Part shown: positions 26,701-41,700 of the stretch, piece after piece
How the letters are laid out: each line of letters opens with the position of its first letter
Position numbering within the stretch: the stretch's first letter is position 1
NCBI RefSeq assembly: GCF_021018805.1
Contig: NC_086249.1
Coordinates: 76,224,472 to 76,288,471 of the forward strand
Source of the DNA: Prinia subflava
Lineage: Eukaryota; Chordata; Aves; Passeriformes; Cisticolidae
Direction of reading: 5' to 3'
Length of the DNA: 64,000 nucleotides
The notes under the pieces: model-generated
What the model was told of the DNA's origin: nothing
The model's database searches: none
Seen by the model: the letters and a program-made list of their open reading frames with translations, nothing else
Program-made: the position numbers and the translations under genes

Positions 26701-29700
26701 AACTTTTCCGTGCTGCTTCCTTGACATGTAAAGATTTTCAAGTAAGAGAAATTTCTTCTGAACATGGTGCATCTGACAAAGTCATTGATTGTCGTATTTT
26801 TAGCCTGTTCACTTCTTAATGTGTTAGAAATACGAGTGGTAAGCTGAAGCATGTAATACCTACTAATACAAAGAAATGCAGTTTGTATCAGATTCTTGGG
26901 ACTAGCTACTTTGACTGGCTGTTCTGTCATGTTAGTATAACTTTTTAACACTGAACAGTGGATGTATATAAGAAACTAGCTAGTGTAAATGACTTTGTAT
27001 GAGATTCACATGTTAAAGTAGCCTAATAGACAGGTGTGTTTTTTGTTCTTTAACAGATCTGCCAAAAATTTTAAATCTGCATTTATTAAATTCAGGAACA
27101 AAAGATGTGCCAATTACAGTAAGTTTAATTTCTTTCTGTTTGAAACGTTCTACTTGGATTTACTTTTTGTCATAAAAATTGATCATTCACAGGTTCACCA
27201 TGTAGTGTTCAGAATTAGAAACTAGGTGATGTGTGACTGAAAATGGAACTTAATAGCAGAGCAAATAATTTTTCTGCCTGGTAAAATTAATTAGCACTAT
27301 AGCCTCCTTTGAATGCTCTGAACAGCATTTTAGGCTGTACCTACTATATCTGAACCTTTGAAAACTTCTACACTTGAGAACAGTAATTCATGTTCAGTGA
27401 TTGACAGATTAATACAGTCTGTAAGATTCTTTGTCCTCATCATACACACAACTTTTACACATCAGTGTATAAAGTGGCTCCCAACATAATTTTTAAACAT
27501 AAGCAAAGAGTAACTTTCAAGAGCTGCCTGTAAAATTACCCTTTTTTCCTTGAGCTTCTCTGTTTTGTTGCTTCAAATAACAAAAGAAAAAAAAAAAAAA
27601 AAAAAAAAACACTAGTGTCTAGGCCCTTTGCAGTAAGGCCGCTGGAGCTTAATGTGAAGTGCAGCCAGCTTCAGAATTCTAGCATTTGGATTTCCTACTT
27701 TCTGTTTTTATTTCAGAATTTTGGCACTAAGTCTGGTGCCTTTGTTCATTCATACCTTTTTCCTGTGTGATTTTTCTCATTGCCCACTGTTTTTCTCACT
27801 TCTTCCTTCTCCCCTTCCTGTCTTCCTTCTTTTCCAGATTTAGTTGTGTAGCTAGCTATACCTTGTCCCAGTGCACTTCAAAAAGTGTTGAAGTGTTGAA
27901 AAGAAACCAGAGGAGCCAGAAGAATGACTGAAGGATTGGCAAAGGTTCCTTACTGAGATCTTGGAGAGCATTTCTGTGTTTATAAAGCTTGAAGCTGTAA
28001 CTATGAGGAACAGTGTTTTAATAATAGAGATCTAGGATATCCAGAAATCTTAGGATACTGGAAATAGAGGCTAGATGAATTTAAAGTAGAAACAGGAAAC
28101 ATTTCTAGTCATGAAGATAAATTTTCAGTGACAATAGACCATTACAGTGCTTGCTAAGCTCGCTAATAATTTTCAAGACAAGAGAAACTTACAATATACT
28201 GCAAACAAGAGAAACTTACAGTATAGTGCAAAAAGATTTTAATTCCTTGAGGTCCTGATATTTATTGCATTAATGAGGTCAGATGATCCTATAGGAGTCA
28301 TGGCTTTGTAAGCTATAGCTCAACTTGCATTGTTGTAGAAACCAAAATGACCTGTATATGATTTTTGCATTGAGAGGATTGGAAAATCCAGTAAATTATT
28401 TTTCCAGCTGTGTTTGCATGTTTTTCTTTGTAGATTTGACAGTTTGCTTGGCTTTTTTTTTTGAAGTGTGTAATACACTTGCTGAGTACAATGCAAATAA
28501 TCATATTTTTAGACCATCAGTATCACTTCTAATATGTGGTAGTGTAGTGCCTAATTCATGCTTCTCCATTTAAAAAAAGGCCCAAGCCTATCCATTTTTT
28601 TTAATCTATAGTCTTCAGATTATGGGCTATAAACCATAAATATCGATCTTATGGAAGACTGTCACTTGATAACCATTATACACGTAATGACAAACCTTTT
28701 CCAGAGAAATGATTTTTTTATTGTATATCAAAGCAGTTGATTTGGCATTTTTAAATCCTTTGGGACTCACTTTTGCAAGGAAAAAGCTACCACACAGGTC
28801 CAGACATGATGGGTTTTTCAGTGTATCACATGGCACGTAAAGTCAATTGTTCTTTTCATTAAGCTTTGTTGGGAAGTATGCAACCTTTCTAGCTTTTGAA
28901 GTCCTGTGTGAATTTCTGCTGCTGTGCCAGTTAGCGAATTCAAAGTGGAAAGCAAGAGTAAAGAATTTTTGGAAGGAACTTGGTGAATAGCTTACTTCTA
29001 GGAAAGCTTGACAAATAGACTTCTGACTCTTTAGAGCTAGGGTTTAAAAGTAGTAAGACAGATCTGTGTGACAGATTTCATCTTAATGTCAGAAGAAAAG
29101 GCCAAGACTATATTTAGCATATGTTTAAGCTGGGTGCTGGAGGAACTAAATAGCTTCAGGTCATCAGTGTGTGAGAGACTGCTAATACTGTTGCCAGACT
29201 TGTAGTTGTTCTGCCTTCAAGTATTTAGTCATGCTGTGGTCCAAGAAACTGGTTGAGGAAAATAAGAGCAAGTCATTTTCTTTTCCAAGTTTTAAAACTC
29301 CTTATAATATCTCCCTCATTTTGTAAGGTTTGTTCCATTATTAAGGAGAATAATGCTTATTTCATGACGGGATAAACCAGTCATGCAGCAACAATTAATT
29401 CGTTCTGTCAAAAATCTGGTAAATGTAGATTGTTGAACACTTTGTTTTATCCCTTTTCTCAAATAAAAATTTTGTATTTCCTTGATGCACTTTCAGTGCG
29501 TTTGACTGTTAAAAGCAAAGGGACACTTGAAAACATGCATGAAGATGCAGGAATCATCAACGTGATTTGATGCATGAAGAACCAGGAAATTCAGGACAGC
29601 CTTAGTGAAGCTGAATTGTCTCAGTTTGAAAACAAAAGTGTTTGTACAAGGAAGTATTAAGTTCTGTCCCAGCTTTAGAATAGGGGTTACTCTTAGCAAC

Positions 29701-32700
29701 CTGCAAGGCGTTTGCTTCTGTGTTGTGTTTTTATCTTCATGTTTGGGTGCATGCATCTCAAAATTATCAAGGATTACAGTTTAGTAGTAATTTGTTCCAT
29801 GTTCTGGATGGTTCTTTGTGGAGAAAGTGAACTTTAATTAGTTAGGTGTTTCTCTGTTTAAACACAAGGCCAAGAAGTTTTTGACAGTTGTACCTGTAAA
29901 AGAGAATAAACAGTTCAGAAGTGGTTCTGATACTAATGGAACCAGCCGTAATCTGCTATCTTTAGCCACAGGGCTTTTCTGTCTATGCTAGTGGGCAAGC
30001 CAAACCAGGTTCAGGAGCCTTCTGACAGGTAAACAGTATAGAGAAACACACGCCAGTCTGCCAACCCATACTCTTTAGCTTATTAGAATACATGTAGCTC
30101 AAGCGTCCTTAAACCTTCAAAGTCTTTCTCAAGAACTCCTTCAAAAGCACAAAGTTTTAGCCCCTCTTTGTGTCCTTTAGAACATTTAAGGCCTTAATTT
30201 TCTGCAGTTGTGCTAAATATTGAATATGTCTTTACAGGGCAGGGTCAGGAATCTTGAATGGGTCATACTGTGAGAGAGGCATGTATTACTGAAGCATATC
30301 TATTTAAAATTATTCTTCCCTACAGAAGTTGCTGTTAGGAAATTTTCTGAGAAAATTGGTGATATTATGTTCTTGATGGAACTTGTTTTGTATGTGTATT
30401 TAGGACCTATCCATATCTGATGATTTTTAATGCATATTTCAGGACAGCCTTTACTTGAGCTGTATTTGAAATAAGTTGAAATTTGAGGAAAGTGATGTTG
30501 AAGGGACTCTTAAGGATGTTTGTTTTTTCCTTAGTTGTCTAAATTCTGTATTTCCCTTTATAGCATGTAATCAAGCAACAAATGGAAAATGTGCATTATG
30601 TAGTTCAGAAATTTTCAATAAAGCAGTGTAAATCCCTCCGTTAACTAAATTCACTAGCTGTAGATATTTTGAGTAAATACATGTAGGTTTGTTACACTTG
30701 TGGTTTAAGAGATGCACATCTGAAACCTGCCATTTTTCTGGTAACTGGCTGTCCTTTTGAATATTCCAGTTTGATTTACTAAATGAAATTGGCATTATTT
30801 CAAACCAGTAATTAAAGAAAACATTTTGCATGAAAAGAGCTTCTAAAAATGTGTTTCATCTGTCATCCAGAAGTTGTGAACTTTATCACAGCTTTGATTT
30901 CATCTGCTTTAAGAGGTTTTTTTAAAAAAGATGTGTCAAGATTTCAGTTTTGTAGTGTGGCTCTCATTAGAACTTATGAAGAGAAATACCAAATACCTGC
31001 ATCCCATGTATGCAGACATGGTGGTGGACAAAGGTCAGTGCTATAAATCCAAAATACAAAACTTCTGATTGAGTTAATGGAGATTATTCATTAGCTGCAG
31101 GAGTAGTGCTGCTTGTTCCCACTAAGGATCATGTGGTATGCAGAATTTAGTTATTTATGCACACTTTTATGGCTTTATTTTACAATCAAGGACAGCTTGG
31201 CTTGGAAGAACTGTAATTGGTTTGTAGGACTAGCTGTCAGCCTTGCTCCTTCCTGACCAAGAAAGGCTCAGCTGCTTTTTAAGCAGGTACTAAACCTCTG
31301 CAGCCCAGCAGAAGGTAAGGCAGCACTCATTTCAGTTTCCTTAATTCAGCATCCTGTAATTTGCTGTGGATTAACAGCTGCTATGTGAGCAGCTGAGCTG
31401 TTCTTAAAGCAGGAGAAGACAGCTGGGGAGCAAGAATCATGGCAGCCATCCTAATTTAAAGCAAAACAAGAATAAGAGCATTTAAATGCTTCACACTCAG
31501 TTTCTCCAAGGAATCTAGCTAGATAGTTTGCTAGTCTTTGTAGAGTCTTCAGATGACATGGAATCCCTTATGCTGCTGCATAGCAATGGGTACCTCTACA
31601 AATCAGCTCTGGCTAATAACTGACACAATAGCTCTTCCAGTAATGCCCTTTTTCCCTTTAGTTTAAAACAATAATCCTCAGATGTAAAGGGTGACCTTGT
31701 AAAGTGTTAGTGTAGAATGAGTGTCATCACAGATCTATGAAACGTTTCTCTATACAGTTACATGCGGACTTAGCATGGGAGACAAGAGAATTGTCTGTGT
31801 CTTCTCTGGTAATTGCACAAGTCTGGTAATTGCTTTAACAGCTTTGTTAGTGAGCGCACTAGAAACAAATAGCCTAGCTATTGTAGCCCTGCAGCATTAA
31901 GAATAAAAATTGAATCATAATTTAAATAAGGTTTGTTTTCTATTTTAGTAATATCTTTTTGGCCATACTGCCACTTAATTCAATATCCCCAAGGAGAGCT
32001 CACTGTTACCCACTTTCCTGTATGTTGACTGAGTAATTTGTAGGACCTAAAAAAATTCTAAAACCACTTGTAATGCTGCTTTATTATAGGAAAGACAGAC
32101 CTGTAAGAGCTTGGCCAAAACTAGTTGGAGTTTTATCACTGTGAAAGACACATGAAGGCTTCACACCATGTTAGCAATGATAAATTTACAGATGCTTCGT
32201 ATTTTGTCTGTTTGCAGAGTGTTAGACCTACACCACAGAACGAAGCTATAACAGTACATTTCAAGCCCGTTACGTTAAAAGCCTCTGAAAGTAAATATAC
32301 CAAAGTTGCAAGCATTAGCTTTGATGGTGAGTACTGCTCTTCTCTTAGAACATGTCAAGTGCTTCTGAAACTTACTGAAGTTTCATTGATTATTGTCACT
32401 CTCTTAACAAAACACTGTTTATAATTTGGGAACAAATGGGATTTTCCTACCTGGAAAGGGCTTACAGTTCTTCTGAACTTCACTTATTTCTGAAAAGATT
32501 GTCTTTGTCGCGATCAAGAAGTATTTTAGACAGGTAAATACAGATAAGAAGAGAAAGTATTCCTAATTTTTCTAATAAATATAGCTGTATTCTCATGTTA
32601 AGGCACTGACTATTTAAATGTATTTTTATTTTAAAATACAACCTTTGTTTTTGAGAAATCATAATAAACAAGGTAACACATACAAGTTACTCCTGGGGAA

Positions 32701-35700
32701 GTTTCCATTAGACACAAGAAGAAAAATTTTCACAATGAAAACAATCACCCATTGAGATAATCTCCCCAAGAACGGATGGATTCTGCGGTGTTGGGCATTT
32801 AAGATCAGTCTGGCTTGGGTGCTGAGACATCTTGTTTAAACTGTACTTCAGGTCTCCTTCCAACCTGGTATTCTGTTTTTCTCCTGCATAGTGTGACTTT
32901 AAATGCTATGCCGACATTTTGTAGAAAGGCACCTCTGTTTTTATAGAGATTTTAATCAACTGTTAGAATGGTGGTGACTACTCAGACATGTTTTGCTTTG
33001 AAATACTAGTTGGTACTGTAAGTCTTTCTGCCTGGGTTGCTTAAAAATGGAATCTTATACGTGGGGTAGCTGCAGTAGACATAATTTTAGAAGTTGCATG
33101 GATAAAGAGGAGTGGATTGATTTTTATTATCATTTATGGATTAGCACTTTAGAAATTTAATAGCTCAAGGTTTGTAAAACAGTTAAGTCTGTTTTAGCTT
33201 ATAAATTCTGAAAGAGATGAATTCTGTCAATCTGAGGTGATAATACATTCAGATTTTGAAGCTGGTGGGAATTGTTATATGAATACCTACTGGCTGACAT
33301 ATGGTTCATCTTAGAAGAAATGGTGGTTCCTTGGAAGAATACCCAGTTAAGCTGCTTAATGTGTTTAAGCATTGATGAATTGACTTGATGAATTCCTATC
33401 AGTGAAGCACTCAGCCCTAAATATTTGCTATTTCAGCTGCAGGGGCTTTAGGGGCTTGGTGGCTTCTCTTAATTAGTATTTGAATATCTTGATTTCTTTT
33501 TGGCACTATCGCTACCAGGCTAACATTGCTGGTTCTGTGATCTTGGAGCAGACCTATGAGCATCACTCTTGGTGCTTGTGTAGTTTGGGTTCTTACATGG
33601 ATTCTACTTCTCTTTTTGCAATGTTTAGCTTGTCTTTTATTTCTTCATTATTAAGAAGTTGTTACATTTCTGGCCCAAAGTAGTTTCTGGCTCAAGTTTT
33701 AAGCCCAGCAATGTCAGGTTTTTGCTCTGTTAGGGGAGGGATAGTTTTATTTCATGTTCTTAGTGAGAGTTCAGTTCATCTGGGATCTAAATTATCCTTT
33801 GGACAGATTCAAGTTATTTATATGACAGGAACAATCAGGCTTCCCTATTGTAAAAAAGCTTACTAAATCAGGCAGGTCGTCTAACTAGTGTTAAATGGGA
33901 AGAATTCAGAATGGGATCTCTTGCTTCATAGACTTTGCCCCATGTCAGTTTGCTTATTGAAATTTCCTTAAGTTCTACTTTTTTCCTTCCATGATAATTA
34001 ATTTCTGAGCTAGCTCTGTGGTTTTATTTCTCCACTCATTCTAGTCTAACTTAATGGATCAATTTTTGTCAGCTTTAACTAACTTCTTATATTCTTGTGT
34101 GTACAGCATCAAAAGCAAAAAGAGCATCACAGTCTTCTGGGAAAATAACTGTTAAAGCAAAAGAGAAGAGCTATTCCAAACTTGAAATACCATATCAAGC
34201 AGAAGTGTTGGATGGGTAAGCTTCCAGTAACTGAACATAGTTCAAAAACTAAATGCTCTAAATTAGAAGAGAATATTCCTGTTTTTAAGCAAATGGATGA
34301 GGTAGCTGTAGCCATTCATAGGTTGGTTTCAAGGCTTGAGTTAAAATTGACCTTAGTGAGTTGTATTTCAGAGCAGCTGAAGACTGCAGATGACACATTT
34401 TAAAAATGCAGTATTGGAAATATTTCTGCTTTTGCATTTGCTATTCTATTTCTAGATAAAGTAAGGATAGAGAAAATACTTCCGGTTTTAAGCAAAGTTT
34501 TGAAAGAACCCTGTGTTCCCTTGGGTTTTGTTACTTATTTACAAAGTATGGCTAAGTTGACTTCAAAAACATTTTGAATGAGGTGCTATTTTATCAAGAG
34601 AACTGGCTAAGTATTTTAAAGACAAGTAAACTAAACCTTACCTATTAGAATTTTTCTGCTGCAGACACATGATTTGGCTAATAAGAAATAGACATGATTT
34701 GCAAATTATCTTAATACTTCAGCACTTCCTTTTAGTCCTCCTATTATTCTGAGTTACATATTTTTTATCTTATTTGAATTACTTAGTTATTAATGTCCCT
34801 GTAATGCTGATAATATAGTTTCAACATGCAGTGGGGTATGTACCCTTTTTGCTGTTTGAAATAATGAATTCTAGTCTTTGTGTAAGGAAAACATTTTGAG
34901 GAATATCTGTATTTTCTTTACACTATTTTCTTTTAATAGTTATTTAGGATTTGATCATGCTGCCACACTCTTTCACATCCGTGACAGTGCTGCTGATTCT
35001 GTGGAAAGACTGATCTATCTAACAAACACATTCAGTTTTGCAGTCCTTATACATGATGTTGTGTTACCAGAAGAAGCAAAACCAATGTTTAAAGTAAGTC
35101 CCATTTCAGTGAATGCTTTTACCTATTAGTAAATGCTTAAATGTGATGCACTTTGTTCAGTTGTAACCTTGGTCTTCAATGTTCACTGATCTAGGTCCAG
35201 AACTTCAGTAAACCAGTCTTAATTCCACCCAATGAATCCAGATACATTTTTACGCTTCATTTTATGCCTTCCACATCATCTGTTCACATAGATAACAATA
35301 TCCTACTTATCACCAATGCTTCTAAATTTCACCTACCTGTCCGAGCATACACAGGATTTCTAGATGTAAGTATTTTCCTTTTTTTTTTTTTTTTTTTTTT
35401 TTTAATTAGAGGCAGACTTCATAGGACTCTTTAATTCTTTATTCTACTTTGGTGTCTGCTGAAATTGTTTTTTGTTCTCTTTAAATCTTTAGTTTTACAT
35501 AGGAAAATTTATTAATGTGAAATTTTGGGATTGTCATGGTGGTGTTGTATTAAAATTATTAATGCATTTTTAATGAGCTTTAATTAAGCTCATGAAATTT
35601 GAGCACACTTTATATTTCATTTATGCTAAAATATTTCTATCAATCTTTCTAGTACTTTGTACTGTCTCCAAAAACTGAGGAGCGATTTATAGATTTTGGC

Positions 35701-38700
35701 ATATTGAGTGCAACAGAAGCTACCAGCATTTTATTTGCAGTCATCAACAGCAATCCAATTGAGGTGAGGATGCATTTATTTTTAGTTTATCTTTTAAAAA
35801 ATTTCCATCAGTGTTGTTACTGAAAACATTAACTTTTGTTCTTTTTAAGCTGGCTATAAAAAGTTGGCATATTATAGGGGACGGTTTGGCTGTAGAACTT
35901 CTAACAACTGAAAAGGGAAACAGAACAACAATAATTGCAAACCACCATGAACTACAAAATGCTACTGCATCTGATCAGTCTTCAGTAAGTAAAACTTCAA
36001 ATCCATTGCTTAAAGCTAGATATAGAAGGGAGAAAAGAGACAAACCTCTGCAACTTCTTTCAGTTTCATTTTAGCAGAGGAGAGATAAAAATTCTTAATT
36101 TTTTTGTCTGAACTTGAGTATGATAAAGCATGTAGGCTTTCTAAATTTATTTTAAGAAGCAGCATTGTATTCAAATTGCTTTTTTTGAACTTTAGCCTTT
36201 CCAAATCTAACCAATCTCAATACCCTCAGATGATGCCCAGCATTAATCTGGGATAAGTGGAAATTTATCGCCACAAGGAATAGATAATTTTTGTGTTAGT
36301 CACTTATGTATGTGAACTCTTTGTTTATCACTGACAGTGGTTTTAAATGGATTTTGAATCTGGTTTTCGTGAAATTGCTTTTTGTTTAATGGAATACATT
36401 GCTGATCTTTTCTTCTATTTACAGGTGATCCTTGCATCAGGCTATTATGCAGTGTTCAGAGTAAATCTAATAGCAAAGGAACTTGAAGGAATTCATGATG
36501 GAGCTGTACAAATCACGACAGATTATGAGGTATATTTATTGTATAATAAATGGGTATTGCCCAAAAGATCTGTTCAGTCTTTAAGTGTTGAGTTTTGAAG
36601 GGAACTCCAGAGGTCAGGTTGTCTTTGCAAGTTAACCCTGCATCATACAACAGGAATGCTACTTACACTTTTATTATGATTTTCTTCCAACTCTCAGAAA
36701 TATCCGTTTAAATCTGATCTAATGCTTTGAAACAGTTTAGGTTCTTCAGTGACATGAGACATCCTCAAAGCATCAATGCGTGGATCTTGGGGCTTATAGT
36801 GCACTGACAATGTGCTTCTCCATACATTATCAGTTACTGCAACTGAGCTGTAATATCAGCCTTTTTGTGTCAAAACACAATGTGAAAGCTGTTTTGGAGA
36901 GTCAGAGAATCATTAAGGTTTGAAAAGGTTGGATACCACCATGCCCACTAAACCATACTGCAATTTGCTGGCTGTTGCTGAAACAGAATCCTTGCACTGA
37001 TTATTATGGGAGGGAACAACCAGTTGCCTCAACTTCATATGCCTTGTTTTTGCAGGAGACAGAGTCTAATAAATAATGCAATCTATATTTAATATCTTTC
37101 TGTGATATGTGGAAAAAAACCCCAAGTGTGGTTTTGTGCTTCTGTGCTTATGAAGTCAGGAAATTATATCACTGATAGTGTGGTTCTGATGGTGCTACAA
37201 AAAATGGAAAATTCCCAATTTCTGCCGGTTATCAGAGATTTTAAGCTTTTTTTTAGTATATCCACACATAATCCTTCAGTTACGGATTCTACAGATCATT
37301 TTATTGTCTTGCTTGTTACAAGTTATTCTACTTGTATTGGTATTTGAATGTCATTGCCATCCCTTCCATGCTACTTTTTCTATGTGTATCTCATGGTACA
37401 GGAGATACACATACTTTTTCATGTGTATCTCAGTAACACAATGTCTTGAAGTTGGGTGTATCTTCTTCCCTCTTTTACTTTAAAGATGTTAGCCTTCTGT
37501 TTTCCAACAAAGCAAGCACCATTTAAATGAAACCTATATAATATCCCATTGGGGAGCTTGTATTTTCAATACGTTTTTCTGTTCCATGCAGAAGAGAACT
37601 GATGATGGCTGAGTAAAGGAGTGCTTCCTGACAGAATGGAGTGACTGTTCAGAATATGATGATGGGTTGAAATCTTAATTCATGTCCCCATGTTTTAAAT
37701 GCCTATATAATCCTAGAGTACATTAATTGTAGAATTTCAGAGTTTTGTTATTCTATGCAATTTAAAAGTGGAAGAGGCATTTAAAGGCTGGAAATGTAAG
37801 GGTTATTTTCTAAATTCTTCTTGTTTTGGTTTTTTTTTTCCAGATTTTAACTATACCAGTGAAGGCTGTGATTGCTGTAGGCTCATTGACCTGCTCTCCA
37901 AAACATGTTTTGCTTCCACCTTCTTTTCCGGTAAGAGAGTTGAGGAGGATTAAATGTTTACTTGCTGTGCTTTTACTTCATATGCCCTTTTCAAGGGAGA
38001 CCACTGTCCTGAATTCTGTGTCAAATTGCTGGAGAGATTGTGCTACTGAACTGTCTTGATCAGTTTGTCATTATTTTGGGGGTTGTTTGGGATTTTTCCA
38101 CCACGTGTTCCAAGCGTGAGTTGTCCCTACATCTCCTCAATAGCCCACTGGAATGGGATCTTGGAATACTCATGTAGTGGGATAGATCTCATCAAAGGAA
38201 GATAGGTCAGTCAGCAGGACTTCAGTGAATGTGTACTGCAATTGCCACATGTTCTGTCTTCCTTCTGACCTCCTGTGTCACAAATTCTTCTGAAGTCTTC
38301 TGCTACTCTTGAGGTCAAACAGTCGTGCCTACAGTTGCAAAGATCACTAGTTGTTTTTTATCTTTAAGGTCTATTTTTTTTTCTATTTAGCCTCACCGTT
38401 ATATGGATACTTATTACACTAACTGCCACATCTAGAACTTCATTATGAACTGCTTCACAAGTTTTTGATAAGTTAAAATAACTTAAAGATCCATTTCCCT
38501 TTCATTCACTGGAGATAAGGCAGTTTCTGTATTTTCTATCTGAATCTACTAGAATTATTAGAAATCATTACTATCATGACTATTATGAAGAAGTCCTGAG
38601 AAGAATGTCCCCTTTGAGTGCCACATTAAAATATTTTGTACCATGTTGGACCATAAAGAAGTAATATATCTTTAATTTCCTTTGAGTTTGTTCTAGGTGA

Positions 38701-41700
38701 AATAGCTAAAGACCTACTCAGTATTTCATAGTAATAAGCCCACAATCTTGTCAGCTTGATTTTTGCAGGGGCTTCTGTTTTGTTTGTTGTTTGTGATTTT
38801 TTTTTTGAGGGGGGGGGGCGGTTGCAATTTTGGGGGGTTGTTTGTTTTGATTTCAAGGGTTTGTTTTGTTTATTTACTTTTGTTTTATTTTGTTTTGGCA
38901 GATACTACTTCTTAGAGCACCTGTGTTTCTCAGGCATAGCTTCCTTGCTGTCATTATCCTTTCTCTTCCCTAGGTTACTGTGATTTTTATTGTCTTCATG
39001 CTTTTTCTAGTAATGTTTTCAGACAATTATTCATTCAGGGGATCTTTGGCCTCCTGCATTTTGTTTGGGAGTATAGATTCAGATGTAATTATCACCTTTG
39101 ACAAGATTATAGACTATTTACTATGTTCAAGCCCCAAGCTTTTCAGAGCAGTCAGCTTCACTTACTACTTCCATTAGTTGAGCCCTTAGCTCTTTCTATA
39201 TTTTAGAACATTAACAGCAGAGTTACTTTTACTTTTTCTTGGATTCATTTCAAACTAAACTTATGCTGACTGAATTCATGCTCTTGCATTTAGTTCTTCT
39301 GTAATGCTTCTATTACTTACGAAAATAAGCCTAAAATAGCATCAGTTCTTTTTGTTTCAGTGTTTGTAAGAGAAACTTGACAGCTACACCGTCCAGGAAT
39401 AACTAGGTGCTACTATTTTAGTAACACATGCTTTTCAGTTCATACTTAGGATGCAATTCTCCTGCAGCTGCCTGGTTCCCAGAGCTGTCTGTCTGTTAAT
39501 AATTTTAGTGTATTTGTACCTAAGTGTGATTTCTGGTATTCTGTTGAAGGTTGTCAGCAATACACTGACAGTGTATACAGGCCTTGTAAAGGTCAGTGTC
39601 TTGATTTAAACAAACCTTAGCTGTGTTGACTTCTGCTTCATAGTGTCATCTTACCTCACAGTGCCACCTCTCAACTCTTCCCTGATCAAAGCTCATCTTT
39701 GAGGACATCTATGCTAAATGGCATTGTTGTTTTTCTTTTTACTGCTGAACAATTTTTTTTTCTCTTGTCTGTTGTTTCATGTCTCAATGCTATGTAAAGG
39801 TCTTAGTAAAATATTATTTATTTGTTCTAGACACCTTAACAAACCTGTGTCTTGTCTCATTGGTGACAGTTGGTTGCTCATAGGAGTCCACAGATGAAGC
39901 TCAGACATACCTCCTAATTCAATTTAAGAGGACTGTACCATTAAGGATTTATTCTTGCAGTTTCTTTCCCTCTGCAATTACTACTATTGAGACTGGTGCA
40001 ATATGTGACTGTTTCCTGAGGCCACAGTCAAATTTTGAATCTGCAAAAGACCTCTCCCATGTCTCCACTTAAACTTCGAGAATTTTTTTTTGAAGTCTAA
40101 AATATTGATTTAAGGGGAACAAGAAAAACATGTTCATTAAAAGATAGCCTTGGGTATTTATATTTGCTCTTACTGTTTGGGGTTTTTTTAAGTAAATCTG
40201 AAGTCTCCCCACTGGTCCTGAGTTGCATTTTTCTTCTGCTTTTGTTTCTGTTATTTGTTTCCTCTATACATATCAGGGTTGGGTGTTGAGGTAAGGTGTA
40301 AAACGTGACCACAGAACCATTGATTTCCAACTGAGGCAGGGGTAGAGCTTGAGCATTGTAAGGATTTTGATCATGACAATTACACTACATTTTCTGTGCT
40401 TAAAAGGTGAAATAATGTTTCACTGAGGAAAGGAGGCAGGTTGTAAAAATGTGGGAAAAAGTCTTCCTGTTTTCTTCTTAGAAGTAGTTTTGGTGTGTGG
40501 TGTCTTAATTGCATTTGGAAGCAGGAAGGAAGGTTTTAAAAGCCCTCTGTCATCTGTAGTTATTCTAATCATAGCTTCCCTTTACTCCTCCTTTCAGATT
40601 ATTTCTTATTAATAGCAATTAGTTACTGTTTCTAATTGCTAGCAGTGATCTTTTGCAAAAAGATTGTTTCCCTGTACTAATAGAAGGCTCTGCAAACTGA
40701 AGTTTTCTCTTGCCTTTCCTCTTCTGATACTTTTTCTTATCATGATTTGATTAAGGAGAGCTCTAGTTGTCCTAGCTCTTCCAAGAGACTTCAGGTGTTC
40801 TTAATTTTCAAAGAAGGATGAACTGAGTTTGGAAGCAGATGGAAGAAAAAATACAACTTCACAGAAACTTACTGTCTTGAAGTGTTGCAAATGGCATTTC
40901 TTTAAGATAGTGTAGTTAAAATCTCAATTTAACATTTCAGCAGTGCTGTGGTCTGTGCCAGCCTGCATAAATAGATACATATGCTAGGGAAAAATGCATA
41001 TCCTGCAGACTTTTTTCCTTTTATTTTCTTTAGGGGAAAGTAGTTCACCAGAGCCTGAACATTATGAACTCCTTTTCTCAGAAAGTGAAAATACAACACA
41101 TACGGTCCCTGTCAGAAGATGTAAGGTTTTATTATAAGAGGCTAAGAAGTAATAAAGAAGATTTAGAGCCAGGAAAAAAATCAAAGGTTTGTTTATGTGT
41201 TATTTCTAAACTTCTCTAAGTTCTCTTTTCTATATAGTGTATGTTAGCATATAGCATCTGTTTCTGTGTCCAACAGAAATATTCCTTCTTTTTCCTTTGG
41301 TCGTTAGATTTACCGTGCTGTTTAATTGATCAGCTCTTACATGTTTTGCAGATTGCAAATATTTATTTTGATCCTGGTTTACAGTGTGGAGATCATTGTT
41401 ATGTAGGATTGCCTTTCCTATCTAAATGTAAGTAAAGTTTGACTTTATAATTAAAATCATTTAAAAGAAGTTTTCTTCTTAAACAATCATTTTACTTGAT
41501 TTATAAAAACACATTTCTTACAGCGGAATCTAAAGTTCAGCACAGCATAGCAATGCAAGAAGATGCATGGGATTCTGACTGGGATTTGCATGAGAATTTA
41601 TTCAAAGAATGGACAGAAATAAAAGAGAACTCAAGCCATAGGTGAGTATTTTATTCCTGTTGTTTGCTCAGGCCTTAAGTCAGTAATAATTCTGTGACAT

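Larger units (their letters stand above)
27119..32217 (+). other. TMEM131: TMEM131 intron between E9 and E10
   Basis: An intron of 5099 bases. It holds a poly-A tract (27582-27609), a 27-base tandem duplication (28178-28231) and a cluster of four CAGCTG E-boxes (31269-31425). No transposon was recognised. Open frames are short and unsupported. Confidence 0.85.
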
